Assembly: GCF_030532195.1 (NCBI RefSeq)
Contig: NZ_JAUNLP010000007.1
Location: forward strand, 86,237-150,236
From: Corynebacterium sp.
Lineage (GTDB): Bacteria; Actinomycetota; Actinomycetes; Mycobacteriales; Mycobacteriaceae
Direction of reading: 5' to 3'
DNA: 64,000 nucleotides
The notes beneath the pieces are model-generated. The model was not told the DNA's origin. It was given only the letters and a program-made list of their open reading frames with translations, and searched no databases. Both the position numbers and the translations under genes were made by a program. Of this stretch, positions 54,694-63,945 are shown in pieces (within the stretch, counting starts at the first letter, position 1; every line of letters begins with the position of its first letter).

Positions 54694-55422
54694 CTACATC
54701 CGCAGGTGGCGCTCCAGCATTTCCAAGCGGCGATCGAAGTTCTCTTTGTCTCGCTCGTCCTCAAGGCGATCTAAGTACTCAGCGCGCTTATAACCAGTGG
54801 CCAGGTAGACAATGCGGGCGGCCACCTCAACTGCGTGGTCCGCGTAGCGCTCGTAGAAGCGGCTCAGCAGTGTTACATCCACCGTCTCGTGCGGAGCATA
54901 TGGCCACTCATCTGAGCTGGTCAGCGTAAACAGGTGCTGGTGGATGTCGTCGATGCTGTCATCGGTCTTGTCCAGCGCCAGGGCTTGGTCGACGTCGTAG
55001 TCAATGAGAACCTGGCGAATCTCATGCGTCATGTGTTCAGACACAGACGCCATTTCGCGGAAATAACCCTCAATCTTTTCCGGCAGGGCTTTGTTCGGAT
55101 GGCGACGACGAGCAATATTTGCAATGTGCACGCTCAACGCACCCATGCGGGAAATATCCTCAACGATGTAGAGGCCACTGACAATCTGACGCAAATCACC
55201 AGCGACGGGTGCTTCGCGAGCAAGCAGCTCAAAAGCCCGCTGACCAGCGGTATGTCGGAGGTCATCGAGAGGATCAATCTTGGAAAGTACGGTCTCGGAA
55301 GCTACCAAGTCGGCATCAAAGAGTGCCTTATTGGCTTCAGCGTGCATGGTGCCAACATGGTCACACATCACAATCAGGCTGTGTGCCAGTTTATCCAGTT
55401 GCTCTCGATAGACAGTGCGCAT
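54694..55422 (-). CDS. phoU: Phosphate signalling protein PhoU
   Basis: A 242-residue all-helical protein with two PhoU repeats, each ending in an E/DxxxD metal-binding motif (IVEDISRMG near 90, YERYADHAVEVAARI near 200). It links the Pst transporter to the phosphate two-component system and keeps phosphate genes off when phosphate is ample. The ATG at 55422 lies 7 nt after TAGTAT (55435-55430), so I prefer it to an ATG eight codons earlier; the mRNA is probably leaderless. It is convergent with pstSCAB across the inserted gene. Confidence 0.92.
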   Translation of the reverse strand: MRTVYREQLDKLAHSLIVMCDHVGTMHAEANKALFDADLVASETVLSKIDPLDDLRHTAGQRAFELLAREAPVAGDLRQIVSGLYIVEDISRMGALSVHIANIARRRHPNKALPEKIEGYFREMASVSEHMTHEIRQVLIDYDVDQALALDKTDDSIDDIHQHLFTLTSSDEWPYAPHETVDVTLLSRFYERYADHAVEVAARIVYLATGYKRAEYLDRLEDERDKENFDRRLEMLERHLRM

Positions 55423-55531
55423 GAATTTCATACTAGGCAAAGTCATCCGTGTGCGCTGATTTGCCGAACTAGCCAGGTTACCCTCATACGCTTAACAGCC
55501 GTAATCGCTAATGCCTCACAACTGCAGCGGA

Positions 55532-56752
55532 TTAGCCTCCGGAGTGCATAATCTCCGCGCCTTCCGGCACGGTCTCATCCTCAGGATCGTCCAACCAGCC
55601 TTCCGGCAAAACCACCTTTGCAGGGGAGCCCTGACGCCCGCGAGCGCCATCGGCATCATCCGGACGGGCGGAGGCGCTGGGACCGTCGTAAAGCGGTGCG
55701 AGAATCTCATCGAGTGCGGCGAGTGAATCGACGCGAGCGAGCGCCTTCCGAATTTCGCCGCCAGCGGGGTATCCGCGCAGGTACCACGCGATGTGCTTGC
55801 GCAGGTCGCGGCAGCCCTTCCGCTCGCCCTCGTGCTGTACCAGCAGTTCCGCATGACGACGGATAATCCCCGCGACTTCACCAAACGTTGGGGCAGGCGG
55901 CACGGGCTCGCCACGCAGCTCCGCAGAAAGCTGTGCGAACAGCCAAGGCCGACCCAGGCAGCCGCGACCGACGACGACGCCGTCGCAGCCGGTTTCATCG
56001 AGCATCTTGCGGGCGTCGGTGGAGGCGAAGATGTCGCCGTTGCCCAACACCGGAATATCGTCGAAGCCGGAATCGACCATGTGCTCCTTCAACCGCGCAA
56101 TCTCGGACCAGTCGGCATGGCCGGAGTAGCGCTGTGCTGCCGTGCGGGCATGCAGGGCAACCGCCTGCGCGCCCATCTCAGCGGCGATGCGGCCGGCATC
56201 GAGATGCGTCTTGTGCTCGTCATCAATGCCAACGCGGAACTTCACGGTGACCGGAATGTCGGTGCCCTCAGTGCCCTTGACCGCGGCAGCGACGATGTTG
56301 CCGAAGAGTCGACGCTTGTACGGCAGCGCAGAGCCACCGCCTTTGCGCGTGACCTTTGGCACGGGGCAGCCGAAGTTCATATCGATGTGGTCGGCGAGGT
56401 TTTCCTGGGCGATCATCTTGGCAGCCTCATACGTCCACTTCGGGTCGGTGGTGTAGAGCTGCAGGCTGCGCGGGTTTTCCTCGGGCGCGAACGTGGTCAT
56501 ATGCATGGTTTTCTCATTGCGCTCGACCAGGGCCCGTGCGGTTACCATCTCGCAGACGTAGAGGCCGGAAACCGTACCCGTGCGCTGGAGTTCCTGCTCA
56601 CGGCACAGGGTGCGGAAAGCCACGTTTGTGACTCCGGCCATCGGCGCGAGTACCACGGGGGAGGCGAGCTCAAAGGGGCCGATGTGCACGTGGGATTTCG
56701 TGGCATCGGCTGGCTTGGCGGCACTTTGTGGACTCGGCAGGGTATCTAACAC
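55532..56752 (-). CDS. dusB: tRNA-dihydrouridine synthase, DusB type
   Basis: A 406-residue FMN enzyme that reduces uridines in tRNA D-loops. VVLAPMAGVTNVAFRTLCRE near residue 34 is the FMN phosphate site, DMNFGCPVPKVTRKGGGSAL near 127 holds the catalytic cysteine, and HARTAAQRYSGHADW near 200 and GDIFASTDARKML near 245 follow. The C-terminal 60 residues are Asp/Pro-rich and extra. The GTG start has no clear ribosome site, so it may begin a little later. Confidence 0.9.
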   Translation of the reverse strand: MLDTLPSPQSAAKPADATKSHVHIGPFELASPVVLAPMAGVTNVAFRTLCREQELQRTGTVSGLYVCEMVTARALVERNEKTMHMTTFAPEENPRSLQLYTTDPKWTYEAAKMIAQENLADHIDMNFGCPVPKVTRKGGGSALPYKRRLFGNIVAAAVKGTEGTDIPVTVKFRVGIDDEHKTHLDAGRIAAEMGAQAVALHARTAAQRYSGHADWSEIARLKEHMVDSGFDDIPVLGNGDIFASTDARKMLDETGCDGVVVGRGCLGRPWLFAQLSAELRGEPVPPAPTFGEVAGIIRRHAELLVQHEGERKGCRDLRKHIAWYLRGYPAGGEIRKALARVDSLAALDEILAPLYDGPSASARPDDADGARGRQGSPAKVVLPEGWLDDPEDETVPEGAEIMHSGG

Positions 56753-56805
56753 GTTCAGTATTGTGTCACGTGAGCTGGCTGTTTTCGAATCTGCTCGCGC
56801 ACTAA

Positions 56806-58560
56806 CTAACGGTCGGCGCGGGGATGCCTGACAACGATTACCGTCCGGGTATCCCGCACACCGGGTAAATCGGTGGTCTGCTGCAGCAGTTTCAGAATGC
56901 CGCTGGACTGTTCGTCGATGTGCTCGGTGGGCTCGTCGAGAAGCAGAATCGGTGCCGTGCTGACCAGCGCGCGAGTGAGGATCAGTCGGCGGCGCTGACC
57001 TCCGGAGAGACTTTCTGCGCCACTGTGCAGGATGGTGTCCAGGCCAGCGGGCGCGTTATCGACCCACTTGCGCAGCCCCACCGCGTCGAGTACCTCATAG
57101 ATGGTGGCATCGCTGACCTGCGGATTTCCGATTGCGATATTGTCGCGCACAGTTGTGGCAAAGATGTGCTCATCCTCGGCGACAAAACGAACCCAGCGGC
57201 ACTGTGTGAGCCCGCGTGACGTTTCATTGCGCCACAGCACGGCACCGCAGTTATCGCGCACCGCGACACGCCCCGACACCGGCGGCAGCAATCCCGCGAT
57301 GGTTTTCAGCAGCGTCGTCTTGCCGCTTCCCGACGGCGCCGTGATCTCTCGGTACCCGCCAAAGTCGATATCGAAGTTTTGCTCGGGCAGGTCGGATGGT
57401 TGAGGTGCCTGGCATGCGTGATCGCCGGAGACCTGGTGTGTAGGCTTCGGCGAAGCGGGATCCTGAGAAGTGGGGTAGCCCACGATTAGGTTGCTGACCT
57501 GCAACTGTGGGCGTGCTTCCAGCAACGACTGTGCCGCGTGCGCCGCAGATTGTTCAGCCATGGCACCAGTATCGCCAGTGTCCTCTGTGTCAGCGGCCAA
57601 GGCCCACAGTGCCTCCCTCGACCGCGCCAGTGTCTGCGCCGCAGCGGGAAGTGGGCCAATGGATTCAAAGGCCGCCAGCGGGACAAGTACCAATACAGTG
57701 AGCCACTCTGGTGTGTGAGTCAGCGCAACACCACTCGATGCCGCGACACCAACACCAAGCACGCCAGAACCAGTAATCAGCCAGGAGGCCACGACCACAG
57801 TGAGAACAGCCGTCAGTACAGCCGCGGCCGTACTCAGCGCAGAGGCGCGGGCCGTCGCGCGGCCGGTGCGGTTATCAATTTCAGCCACCGCCTGACTGGA
57901 TGAACTCGCGGCAGATAGCGCCTCTTCCAGTTGATTGTGGATGCGAAGGCCCGCAGCGTCGGAAAGCAACGACTCCACAGCACCGGCGTGCGATTGCAGA
58001 GCACAGTTGCGCCGTGAGCTCGTCTGAGCGGTGGCGCGGTAAATGAGATACGGAGCCGCCACGCCGGCGATGAACAACCCGACCGCCAAGATGACCGCTG
58101 CGGTGGGGGAGAGCAGTGCGGTGAACACAATCGCAATGACAGAGGTCGTCAGTGCAATCAGTGCAGGGATCACAGAGCGGACCACGACATCGGCAAGTGC
58201 ATCGATGTTGTTGCCGAGCGAGGTGACAATGTCGGCACGCTCGCGCATTGCCAGCGTGCGGTCGGAGACGAAGTGCTCCCACAGCTTCACCCGCGAGCGC
58301 TCAGCGGTGCGCAGCGCGACATCGTGCGACACCAACCGGTCGATATAGCGGAACGCAGCCCGGGAAATACCCAGCGCGCGCACCGACGTCACCGCCAGCG
58401 TGATGTCCATCAGCGGAGGTTTCTGCCAGGAGCGGGTAATCAACCACGCTGAAACAATGGTCAAACTCAGCGCTGATAGCAGCGTCACGGTGCCCGCGAG
58501 CACCGGCCATATCAGCTCGCGGGGTTTAACCAGGCGACGCAGGGCCTGCATGGTGGTCAT
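56806..58560 (-). CDS. cydC: Thiol exporter / cytochrome bd assembly ABC protein CydC
   Basis: A fused membrane-ATPase half transporter of 584 residues. CydDC exports cysteine or low-molecular thiols and is needed to assemble cytochrome bd. Six membrane segments lie in about 1-320. Walker A is APSGSGKTT near 420, the signature LSGGQRRR near 530, Walker B ILLLDEPTEHID and the switch histidine in VVRHPR at the very end. The linker between the domains is long and Pro/Ser/Gln-rich. Its ATG overlaps the cydD stop by 4 nt. Which thiol it carries here (for example mycothiol precursors) is unknown. Confidence 0.88.
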   Translation of the reverse strand: MTTMQALRRLVKPRELIWPVLAGTVTLLSALSLTIVSAWLITRSWQKPPLMDITLAVTSVRALGISRAAFRYIDRLVSHDVALRTAERSRVKLWEHFVSDRTLAMRERADIVTSLGNNIDALADVVVRSVIPALIALTTSVIAIVFTALLSPTAAVILAVGLFIAGVAAPYLIYRATAQTSSRRNCALQSHAGAVESLLSDAAGLRIHNQLEEALSAASSSSQAVAEIDNRTGRATARASALSTAAAVLTAVLTVVVASWLITGSGVLGVGVAASSGVALTHTPEWLTVLVLVPLAAFESIGPLPAAAQTLARSREALWALAADTEDTGDTGAMAEQSAAHAAQSLLEARPQLQVSNLIVGYPTSQDPASPKPTHQVSGDHACQAPQPSDLPEQNFDIDFGGYREITAPSGSGKTTLLKTIAGLLPPVSGRVAVRDNCGAVLWRNETSRGLTQCRWVRFVAEDEHIFATTVRDNIAIGNPQVSDATIYEVLDAVGLRKWVDNAPAGLDTILHSGAESLSGGQRRRLILTRALVSTAPILLLDEPTEHIDEQSSGILKLLQQTTDLPGVRDTRTVIVVRHPRADR

Positions 58561-60077
58561 ACGGCATGCACCTCCACAACCTCATCGGCTGCGGCAATCA
58601 GCAGCGGATCGTGGCTGGTGGCAATGACCGTGGCTCCGCGCCGGGCGCGAGTGCGCAGCAGCGTGATGACCGATTGCGCGCTGTCTGCATCCAGGTGTGC
58701 CGTCGGTTCATCGAGGAGGACAAGGTCGCGGGAATCGTCGACAAGCTCCCGTCGCAGTGCCTCGCGTTGACGTTGCCCCAGCGACTTGCGCGAATTATCG
58801 CCTACCGCTGCGGTGTCCAGCACCGGTCGTTGTGGCAGCCACGCGATACGCTGTAGCAATGGCTCTCCACGCAGCGCGCGCTCACCGATGCGCACCGTCA
58901 CCGACCCCTCCAGATTCTCGTGGACAATGCCCGCCACGGCCAGCAGCGCCGTCGTCTTGCCCACGCCGTTCGGCCCGGCCAGCACAGTCAGCGTGCCAGG
59001 ATGCGCGGTGGCGCTTAAGTTACTTGGGCGCACGCCATCGCGGCCGGGCGCAGAGAGATGGTTGAAACGCACGGTCGGCGCAATCGTCGTTTCGCTTGAC
59101 GACGTCATCGCGACCGCCTCCACGTCGTGGCTTGCAGTGTCCTTTTCCAGCAGCGCAATGACATCGGCTGCGGCAACGACACCGTCTTGCGCGGCGTGGA
59201 ACTTCTGCCCGACGTTGCGAACTGGCCCGTAGATTTCCGGCGCGATGATGAGCACTGCGAGCCCGGTGGCCAGCGTTATGTGACCTCCCAGAAGTCGGAA
59301 ACCGATGCCGACCGCGATTAGCGCGATGGACAGTGTGGTGAGAAATTCCAGCACTGAGGAGGACAAAAACGCGATTCGCAGGACCTCCATGGAGGACTTG
59401 CGGTGCCTTGTGGACAGGCGCTTGATCTCGCCGCTTGGGGCGGCGGTCATGTTGTGTGCCTTTAGCGTGGGCAGACCAATGACCAGGTCGAGAATCTGAC
59501 CGCGCACTGTGCCGATATCGGCCAGACGGCGCTCGGTACGGCCCTCGGTGAGCTTGCCGACCAGCCACATGAACAGGGGAATCAACGGCAGTGTGATGAC
59601 AGCGATGACGGCCGACGGCAGGTCCAGCCACGCAACAGCAATCAGCGCCATGGGAGTGGCAAGTGCTGCGGCGACCAGTGCTGGGAGGAATTCCGCGACA
59701 TAGACGGCCACGCCGTCGAGTCCCACGGTTAACAGCGCGCGCCAATGGGCAGTATCGACCGAGCGTGGATCCTGCATGGCCAGCGCCTTCAGGGCGCGTC
59801 CACGCAAATCGGTGGCGGCTTGCGTGCCAGCGGACTGGCCAAAGCGCGCAAGCGCATACGAGCACCCAATGCGGATAAGCACCGCTACGGCAGCAACTGC
59901 GGCGAACACACTCCAATTGGGAGTGCCCTCACCGAGAACTTGGGCCGTGATGCTGCCGATGACCAGCCCCAGCGCGATGGTGGCGCCGGCACTTGCCGCG
60001 GTGAGAACACCGGAGGCAATAATCCAGCGCCACGTGGGAGCCGATAGTTTCAACAGCTTTGGATCGAGAGGTGCCAC
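58557..60077 (-). CDS. cydD: Thiol exporter / cytochrome bd assembly ABC protein CydD
   Basis: The partner half of CydC, about 506 residues. Membrane segments are in about 1-300, with Walker A GPNGVGKTT near 370. A degenerate signature (SLGQRQREALRR instead of LSGGQ) is followed by Walker B LVLLDEPTAHLD and H-loop TSHDP. I chose GTG 60077 (APLDPKLLK), which matches the usual start of the family and has AAGGTGA upstream. A TTG 27 nt earlier is the alternative. It begins shortly after the cydB stop. Confidence 0.88.
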   Translation of the reverse strand: MAPLDPKLLKLSAPTWRWIIASGVLTAASAGATIALGLVIGSITAQVLGEGTPNWSVFAAVAAVAVLIRIGCSYALARFGQSAGTQAATDLRGRALKALAMQDPRSVDTAHWRALLTVGLDGVAVYVAEFLPALVAAALATPMALIAVAWLDLPSAVIAVITLPLIPLFMWLVGKLTEGRTERRLADIGTVRGQILDLVIGLPTLKAHNMTAAPSGEIKRLSTRHRKSSMEVLRIAFLSSSVLEFLTTLSIALIAVGIGFRLLGGHITLATGLAVLIIAPEIYGPVRNVGQKFHAAQDGVVAAADVIALLEKDTASHDVEAVAMTSSSETTIAPTVRFNHLSAPGRDGVRPSNLSATAHPGTLTVLAGPNGVGKTTALLAVAGIVHENLEGSVTVRIGERALRGEPLLQRIAWLPQRPVLDTAAVGDNSRKSLGQRQREALRRELVDDSRDLVLLDEPTAHLDADSAQSVITLLRTRARRGATVIATSHDPLLIAAADEVVEVHAV

Positions 60078-60116
60078 TATCTTAAATTTCACCTTCCAAT
60101 TCAAAGGACCGGTTGT

Positions 60117-61127
60117 CTACACCTTGCGCTCCGCCATCAGTCGCTTACGGAATACCCAGTATGTCCACGCTTGGTAGGCAATGACCAGTGGGGTAATCGC
60201 CAGTGCAGACCAGGTCATGATTTTCAGCGTGTAGGGGTTGGAAGCGGAATTCCAGATGTCGAGAGAAACGCCGTCGGCAAGCGTTGTCGGCATCAAGTAC
60301 GGGTACATCGCGCCGAAGACCGTGACGGTGATGGCGACAACGGCGATGGCGGTGGCGGTAAATGCGATGCCATCGCGGTCGCTGACGGTTGCGCTGATGG
60401 CCACGGTGAGCCCTGCCACGGCGATGACCACGATTGCCCACAGCCAGGGCTTGCCGAAGCTCAGCTGCGTCCAGATCAGGAACGCGCCACCGAAGATGAC
60501 AGCGGTCAGTGCTGGGATGCGGGCTGCTTTGCCGACCTCGTCGCGCAGTTTGCCAGCGGTCTTCAGACGTAGGAAAGTCACAGCGTGCAGTGCGAATACC
60601 GCAGCGAAAGCGATTCCGCCAATCAGCGCGTATGGGTTCAGCAGACCGACCAGCGTGCCGAGGCCCGAATCCAGCGTCTTATCTGCAGTTAGAGGCACAC
60701 CGCGCACCAGATTGGCCACGGCGACGCCCCACAGAATCGGAGGCAGCCATGAGCCGAGGATGATTGCGCGGTCACACCACACGCGCCAGCGCTCCTCATT
60801 GACCTTGTGACGCCACTCCAGGCCCACCACGCGGACAATCAGCGCGACCAGGATGAGGAATAGTGGCAGGTAGAAGCCGGAAAACATCGATGCGTACCAC
60901 TCCGGAAACGCCGCAAAGAGCGCACCGCCGGCGGTGATTAGCCACACCTCGTTTCCGTCCCACACCGGACCGATTGTGCCGAGCATTGCTTTACGACGCG
61001 GCTCATCACGGCCTAGGAAAGGCAGCAGCATGCCGACGCCGAAGTCGAAGCCCTCGAGAAGGAAGTAACCAGCAAAGAGGAAGGCGATTAAGACGAACCA
61101 CAAAACGGGAAGCTCTACACCGAACAT
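60117..61127 (-). CDS. cydB: Cytochrome bd oxidase subunit II
   Basis: CydB is the second membrane subunit of the quinol oxidase that reduces O2 at low oxygen, 336 residues with about nine membrane helices. LEGFDFGVGMLLPFLGRDE near residue 24 and GPVWDGNEVWLITAGGALFAAFP near 52 are the family motifs. It follows cydA after 18 nt and precedes cydD and cydC. Confidence 0.94.
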   Translation of the reverse strand: MFGVELPVLWFVLIAFLFAGYFLLEGFDFGVGMLLPFLGRDEPRRKAMLGTIGPVWDGNEVWLITAGGALFAAFPEWYASMFSGFYLPLFLILVALIVRVVGLEWRHKVNEERWRVWCDRAIILGSWLPPILWGVAVANLVRGVPLTADKTLDSGLGTLVGLLNPYALIGGIAFAAVFALHAVTFLRLKTAGKLRDEVGKAARIPALTAVIFGGAFLIWTQLSFGKPWLWAIVVIAVAGLTVAISATVSDRDGIAFTATAIAVVAITVTVFGAMYPYLMPTTLADGVSLDIWNSASNPYTLKIMTWSALAITPLVIAYQAWTYWVFRKRLMAERKV

Positions 61128-61145
61128 GTTTGACTATCCGCCTTT

Positions 61146-62717
61146 CTACTCGGTGGCCTCAGGGGAGGCATCGGCGTGGGACTGTGCGAAGCGCACGGGT
61201 TCGACGGCCTCAGCCGTCTTGACCGGTGAGGAGACCGTGGCTCCCAGCTCGGTACCAATCGGGCTCGAAGGGCCGGCGGTGGTGTTGCTGAAATCAATCT
61301 CTCCTGTCGGAGGACCAGCGATGACCGCACGGCGAATCAGCCAGACCCACACCACCAACAAGACCAGGTAGAGAAGTGTGAAGCCCACCAGGGTGACAAT
61401 CACCGTTGCCGGGGCGTGGTCGGACACACCCATGTCCACAGTCATACGAATGAGCTCTGTTCGCGGATCGCCCAAGCTCTCCGGGTTCGGATGCACAATC
61501 CAAGGCTGACGGCCCATCTCAGTGAAGACCCAGCCCGCGCTTGAGGCCAGGAACGGAAACGGGATGGCGAGGATACTGCCAACAGAGAAGATGCGGGACC
61601 ACTTGCCCGTCGGCACGCGTCCATGTCGTGTGAACAGCCACGCGAAAAAGGCGATGGCCAGCGAGCCCAGCATGAGGCCAATCATGGCGCGGAAGGACCA
61701 GTAGGTGACAAAGAGGTTTGGCGAGTAATTGCCCGGGCCGAAGAGCTGCTCCGCCTGCTGTTGCAGGTCCTGAACGCCCTGGAGGGTGACTCCCGAGAAC
61801 TTGCCCTCCGCCAGGAAGGGAAGGACCCACGGCAGCTCAATGAGGTGCTTGACCGAATCACAATTGTTGTGCGTGCCAACGGTCAGCACCGAGAACATCG
61901 GGTCAGTCTGCGTGTGACACAGCGACTCCGCCGAGGCCATCTTCATCGGTTGCTGCTCGAACATGAGCTTGGCCTGGATATCGCCAGTGATGAAGACACC
62001 GAGGGCGCTGATCACGGTGGTCCACAGCCCGACCTTCATAGTTTTGCGGAAGGTCTTTTCAAACAGATTGTTCTTCTCACCGCCGCGACGACTGTGGACA
62101 ATCCACCAGCCGCTAATGCCGACAACCAGCGTGGCAGCGGTTAGGAAAGAGCTGGCCACCGCATGGGTGAAGGCGGCGATGGCCGTGGGGTTTGTCAACA
62201 GCGCGCCAAGATCAACGAGCTCCGCGCGCCCGGTCTCCGGATTGAAGACCGCGCCCACGGGGTGCTGCATAAACGAGTTGGCCACGATGATGAAGTACGC
62301 CGAGATGTTCACCGCGACCGCGACAACCCAAATGGATGCCGTATGCACCCAGGCGGGGATGCGTCCCCAGCCGAAAATCCACAGTCCGAGGAATGTGGAC
62401 TCCAGGAAGAAAGCGATGAGTCCCTCGAGCGCCAGTGGTCCGCCGAAGACATCGCCAATCATGCGGGAGTATTCCGACCAGTTCATGCCGAATTGAAATT
62501 CCTGCACAATACCGGTGGCCACGCCCATGGCGAAGTTGATGATAAAAATCGTGCCGAAAAAGCGAGTGGCGCGATACCAAAGGTCATTCTTTGTGGTCAC
62601 CCACAGCGTCTGCATTAAAGCGACGAGCGGGGCCAGGCCGATGGTCAATGGGACGAAAATGAAATGGTAAACGGTTGTTATGCCAAATTGCCAACGAGAT
62701 ATATCGACGACATCCAT
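61146..62717 (-). CDS. cydA: Cytochrome bd oxidase subunit I
   Basis: CydA binds the three haems and oxidises quinol, 523 residues. H18 (TTVYHFIFVPLTIG) is a haem ligand, and GGPLALEGLIAFFLEST near 92 holds conserved glutamates. KMASAESL near 248 and the following loop are the Q-loop, which is of the short type. GRQPWIVHP near 400 is also conserved. The Ala/Pro/Glu-rich tail is extra. The ATG has GAGGAA upstream. First gene of cydABDC. Confidence 0.95.
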   Translation of the reverse strand: MDVVDISRWQFGITTVYHFIFVPLTIGLAPLVALMQTLWVTTKNDLWYRATRFFGTIFIINFAMGVATGIVQEFQFGMNWSEYSRMIGDVFGGPLALEGLIAFFLESTFLGLWIFGWGRIPAWVHTASIWVVAVAVNISAYFIIVANSFMQHPVGAVFNPETGRAELVDLGALLTNPTAIAAFTHAVASSFLTAATLVVGISGWWIVHSRRGGEKNNLFEKTFRKTMKVGLWTTVISALGVFITGDIQAKLMFEQQPMKMASAESLCHTQTDPMFSVLTVGTHNNCDSVKHLIELPWVLPFLAEGKFSGVTLQGVQDLQQQAEQLFGPGNYSPNLFVTYWSFRAMIGLMLGSLAIAFFAWLFTRHGRVPTGKWSRIFSVGSILAIPFPFLASSAGWVFTEMGRQPWIVHPNPESLGDPRTELIRMTVDMGVSDHAPATVIVTLVGFTLLYLVLLVVWVWLIRRAVIAGPPTGEIDFSNTTAGPSSPIGTELGATVSSPVKTAEAVEPVRFAQSHADASPEATE

Positions 62718-62754
62718 GTTTCCTCGACTGAAAAACTAGAAAAATACATGCACG

Positions 62755-62775
62755 TACTTCGTGGGTTTCGAAGTA
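62755..62775 (-). promoter_or_regulatory. Dyad in the cydA leader
   Basis: TACTTCG (62755-62761) and CGAAGTA (62769-62775) form a 7-bp dyad with a 7-nt centre. CATGC and GCATG flank it on the outside. It lies 38 nt upstream of the cydA start and may be an operator or leader hairpin. Confidence 0.45.
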
Positions 62776-62843
62776 TGCATGGTGTGCCTGCAGTTTTCCT
62801 GCCTACTCAGACAGTCGGATGTCGAACTCAAAAAGTTCCAGAG

Positions 62844-62859
62844 TGTGAACTATCTGACT
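62844..62859. promoter_or_regulatory. Candidate GlxR site upstream of cydA
   Basis: TGTGAACTATCTGACT matches the consensus TGTGANNTANNTCACA at all but two defined positions. It lies about 130 nt from the cydA start and 70 nt from the tRNA-Lys gene. A pattern match only. Confidence 0.4.
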
Positions 62860-62928
62860 AGGTGAGCAGCATAAAGCGCGTCGAATTATTAAAACCTGAC
62901 CTGGAATTGCTATGCTAAGACGCTGCGC

Positions 62929-63001
62929 GGGCCTTTAGCTCAGCTGGTAGAGCTACGGACTTTTAATCCGCAGGTCGCGGGTTCGAGCCCCGCAGGGCCC
63001 A
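62929..63001 (+). tRNA. tRNA-Lys (anticodon UUU)
   Basis: The 73-nt cloverleaf has acceptor GGGCCTT/AGGGCCC and D-arm AGCTCAGCTGGTAGAGC. The anticodon loop CTTTTAA carries TTT, and the T-arm is GCGGGTTCGAGCCCCGC. CCA is not encoded. A TATGCT hexamer about 20 nt upstream is the probable -10. Confidence 0.96.
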
Positions 63002-63017
63002 CTGCACAAACAGAAAG

Positions 63018-63062
63018 ACCCAGGTGGTTGATGATTTCGGTCATCGCCCGCCTGGGTTTTTC
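63018..63062 (+). terminator. Terminator after tRNA-Lys
   Basis: ACCCAGGTGG pairs with CCGCCTGGGT (one wobble) around an inner GATGA/TCATC stem and ends in TTTTT. It closes the single-gene tRNA unit. Confidence 0.85.
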
Positions 63063-63101
63063 TCGTATTAGAGATGCTTTACGACGAAACGTGCAGCGAA
63101 T

Positions 63102-63632
63102 CTACTTCTCGCGCTTGTGGTAGCCCATTCGTGGTTTGTAGCCGCCCGGGTGCTTCATCTGCGCTACTGCGTCAGCGACCATGAGTCGGAAACGTGGCTT
63201 CATCGGTGGCATTTGTGAGATCTGGAACCAGCCGACCTCCGTGGACTCGTCATCGGCGACATGAGGAGTGTCGTTGCCAATAACGCTGCAGCGCATGGAG
63301 ACATCGAGGTAGGAGCTGACATCGCCGTTGGGGTATTCAACAGGACCGACGGCACCAGTTCCAAGCAGGGCTTCCACCTGGACATCCAACCCAGTCTCTT
63401 CCTTTACCTCGCGCACGGCGGCGTCGTGCGGCTGCTCATTGGGGTCGACAATCCCCGTAACTGGTGTCCACTCGCCATTGTCAGCGCGACGAACCAGCAG
63501 TACTTCGGGGAGCTGGTAAATCGGTGCGTTCGGAGGAACGTCGCGAATAACGATTGCCGTGACACCAGGAAGCCAGAGTGGGGCGTGGCCGACCTTTTCG
63601 CGAAGCTGAATGATGAAATCTGGGATTGCCAT
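63102..63632 (-). CDS. Nudix hydrolase
   Basis: A 176-residue pyrophosphohydrolase. The Nudix box reads GIVDPNEQPHDAAVREVKEE then TGLDV near residues 60-84, with the metal-binding REVKEE intact. Substrates of the family include oxidised nucleotides and nucleoside diphosphates linked to other groups; the specific one cannot be told. TAAGCT (63645-63640) lies 7 nt before the ATG, so the mRNA is probably leaderless. Confidence 0.88.
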   Translation of the reverse strand: MAIPDFIIQLREKVGHAPLWLPGVTAIVIRDVPPNAPIYQLPEVLLVRRADNGEWTPVTGIVDPNEQPHDAAVREVKEETGLDVQVEALLGTGAVGPVEYPNGDVSSYLDVSMRCSVIGNDTPHVADDESTEVGWFQISQMPPMKPRFRLMVADAVAQMKHPGGYKPRMGYHKREK

Positions 63633-63852
63633 AGTGACGAGCTTATCGAAACCTCACTCCACGTCGGAAAAGGAAGCAGAGCAGTAGGGCAGGAATTAAG
63701 ACTACAAGTGAGCCGGGGAAATGCCAGCTCAGCAGTAGGATTTTGGAATTCGTCAGACAATCCTCTATAGTTTGCTACGTTGCCGAGAGCGTGCGCGAAG
63801 GCATGTGGATCTCCCACATCGAGTGCTTGCTTTTAGCAATATTTGAAGTCGG

Positions 63853-63928
63853 GCTCCCATCGTCTAGAGGCCTAGGACTCCGCCCTTTCACGGCGGCAAC
63901 ACGGGTTCGAATCCCGTTGGGAGTACCA
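63853..63928 (+). tRNA. tRNA-Glu (anticodon UUC)
   Basis: Acceptor GCTCCCA/TGGGAGT with the first pair G-U, anticodon stem CCGCC/GGCGG around CTTTCAC (anticodon TTC), and T-arm ACGGGTTCGAATCCCGT. CCA is encoded at 63926-63928. Confidence 0.96.
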
Positions 63929-63945
63929 CTTAAAAATTTCACATT

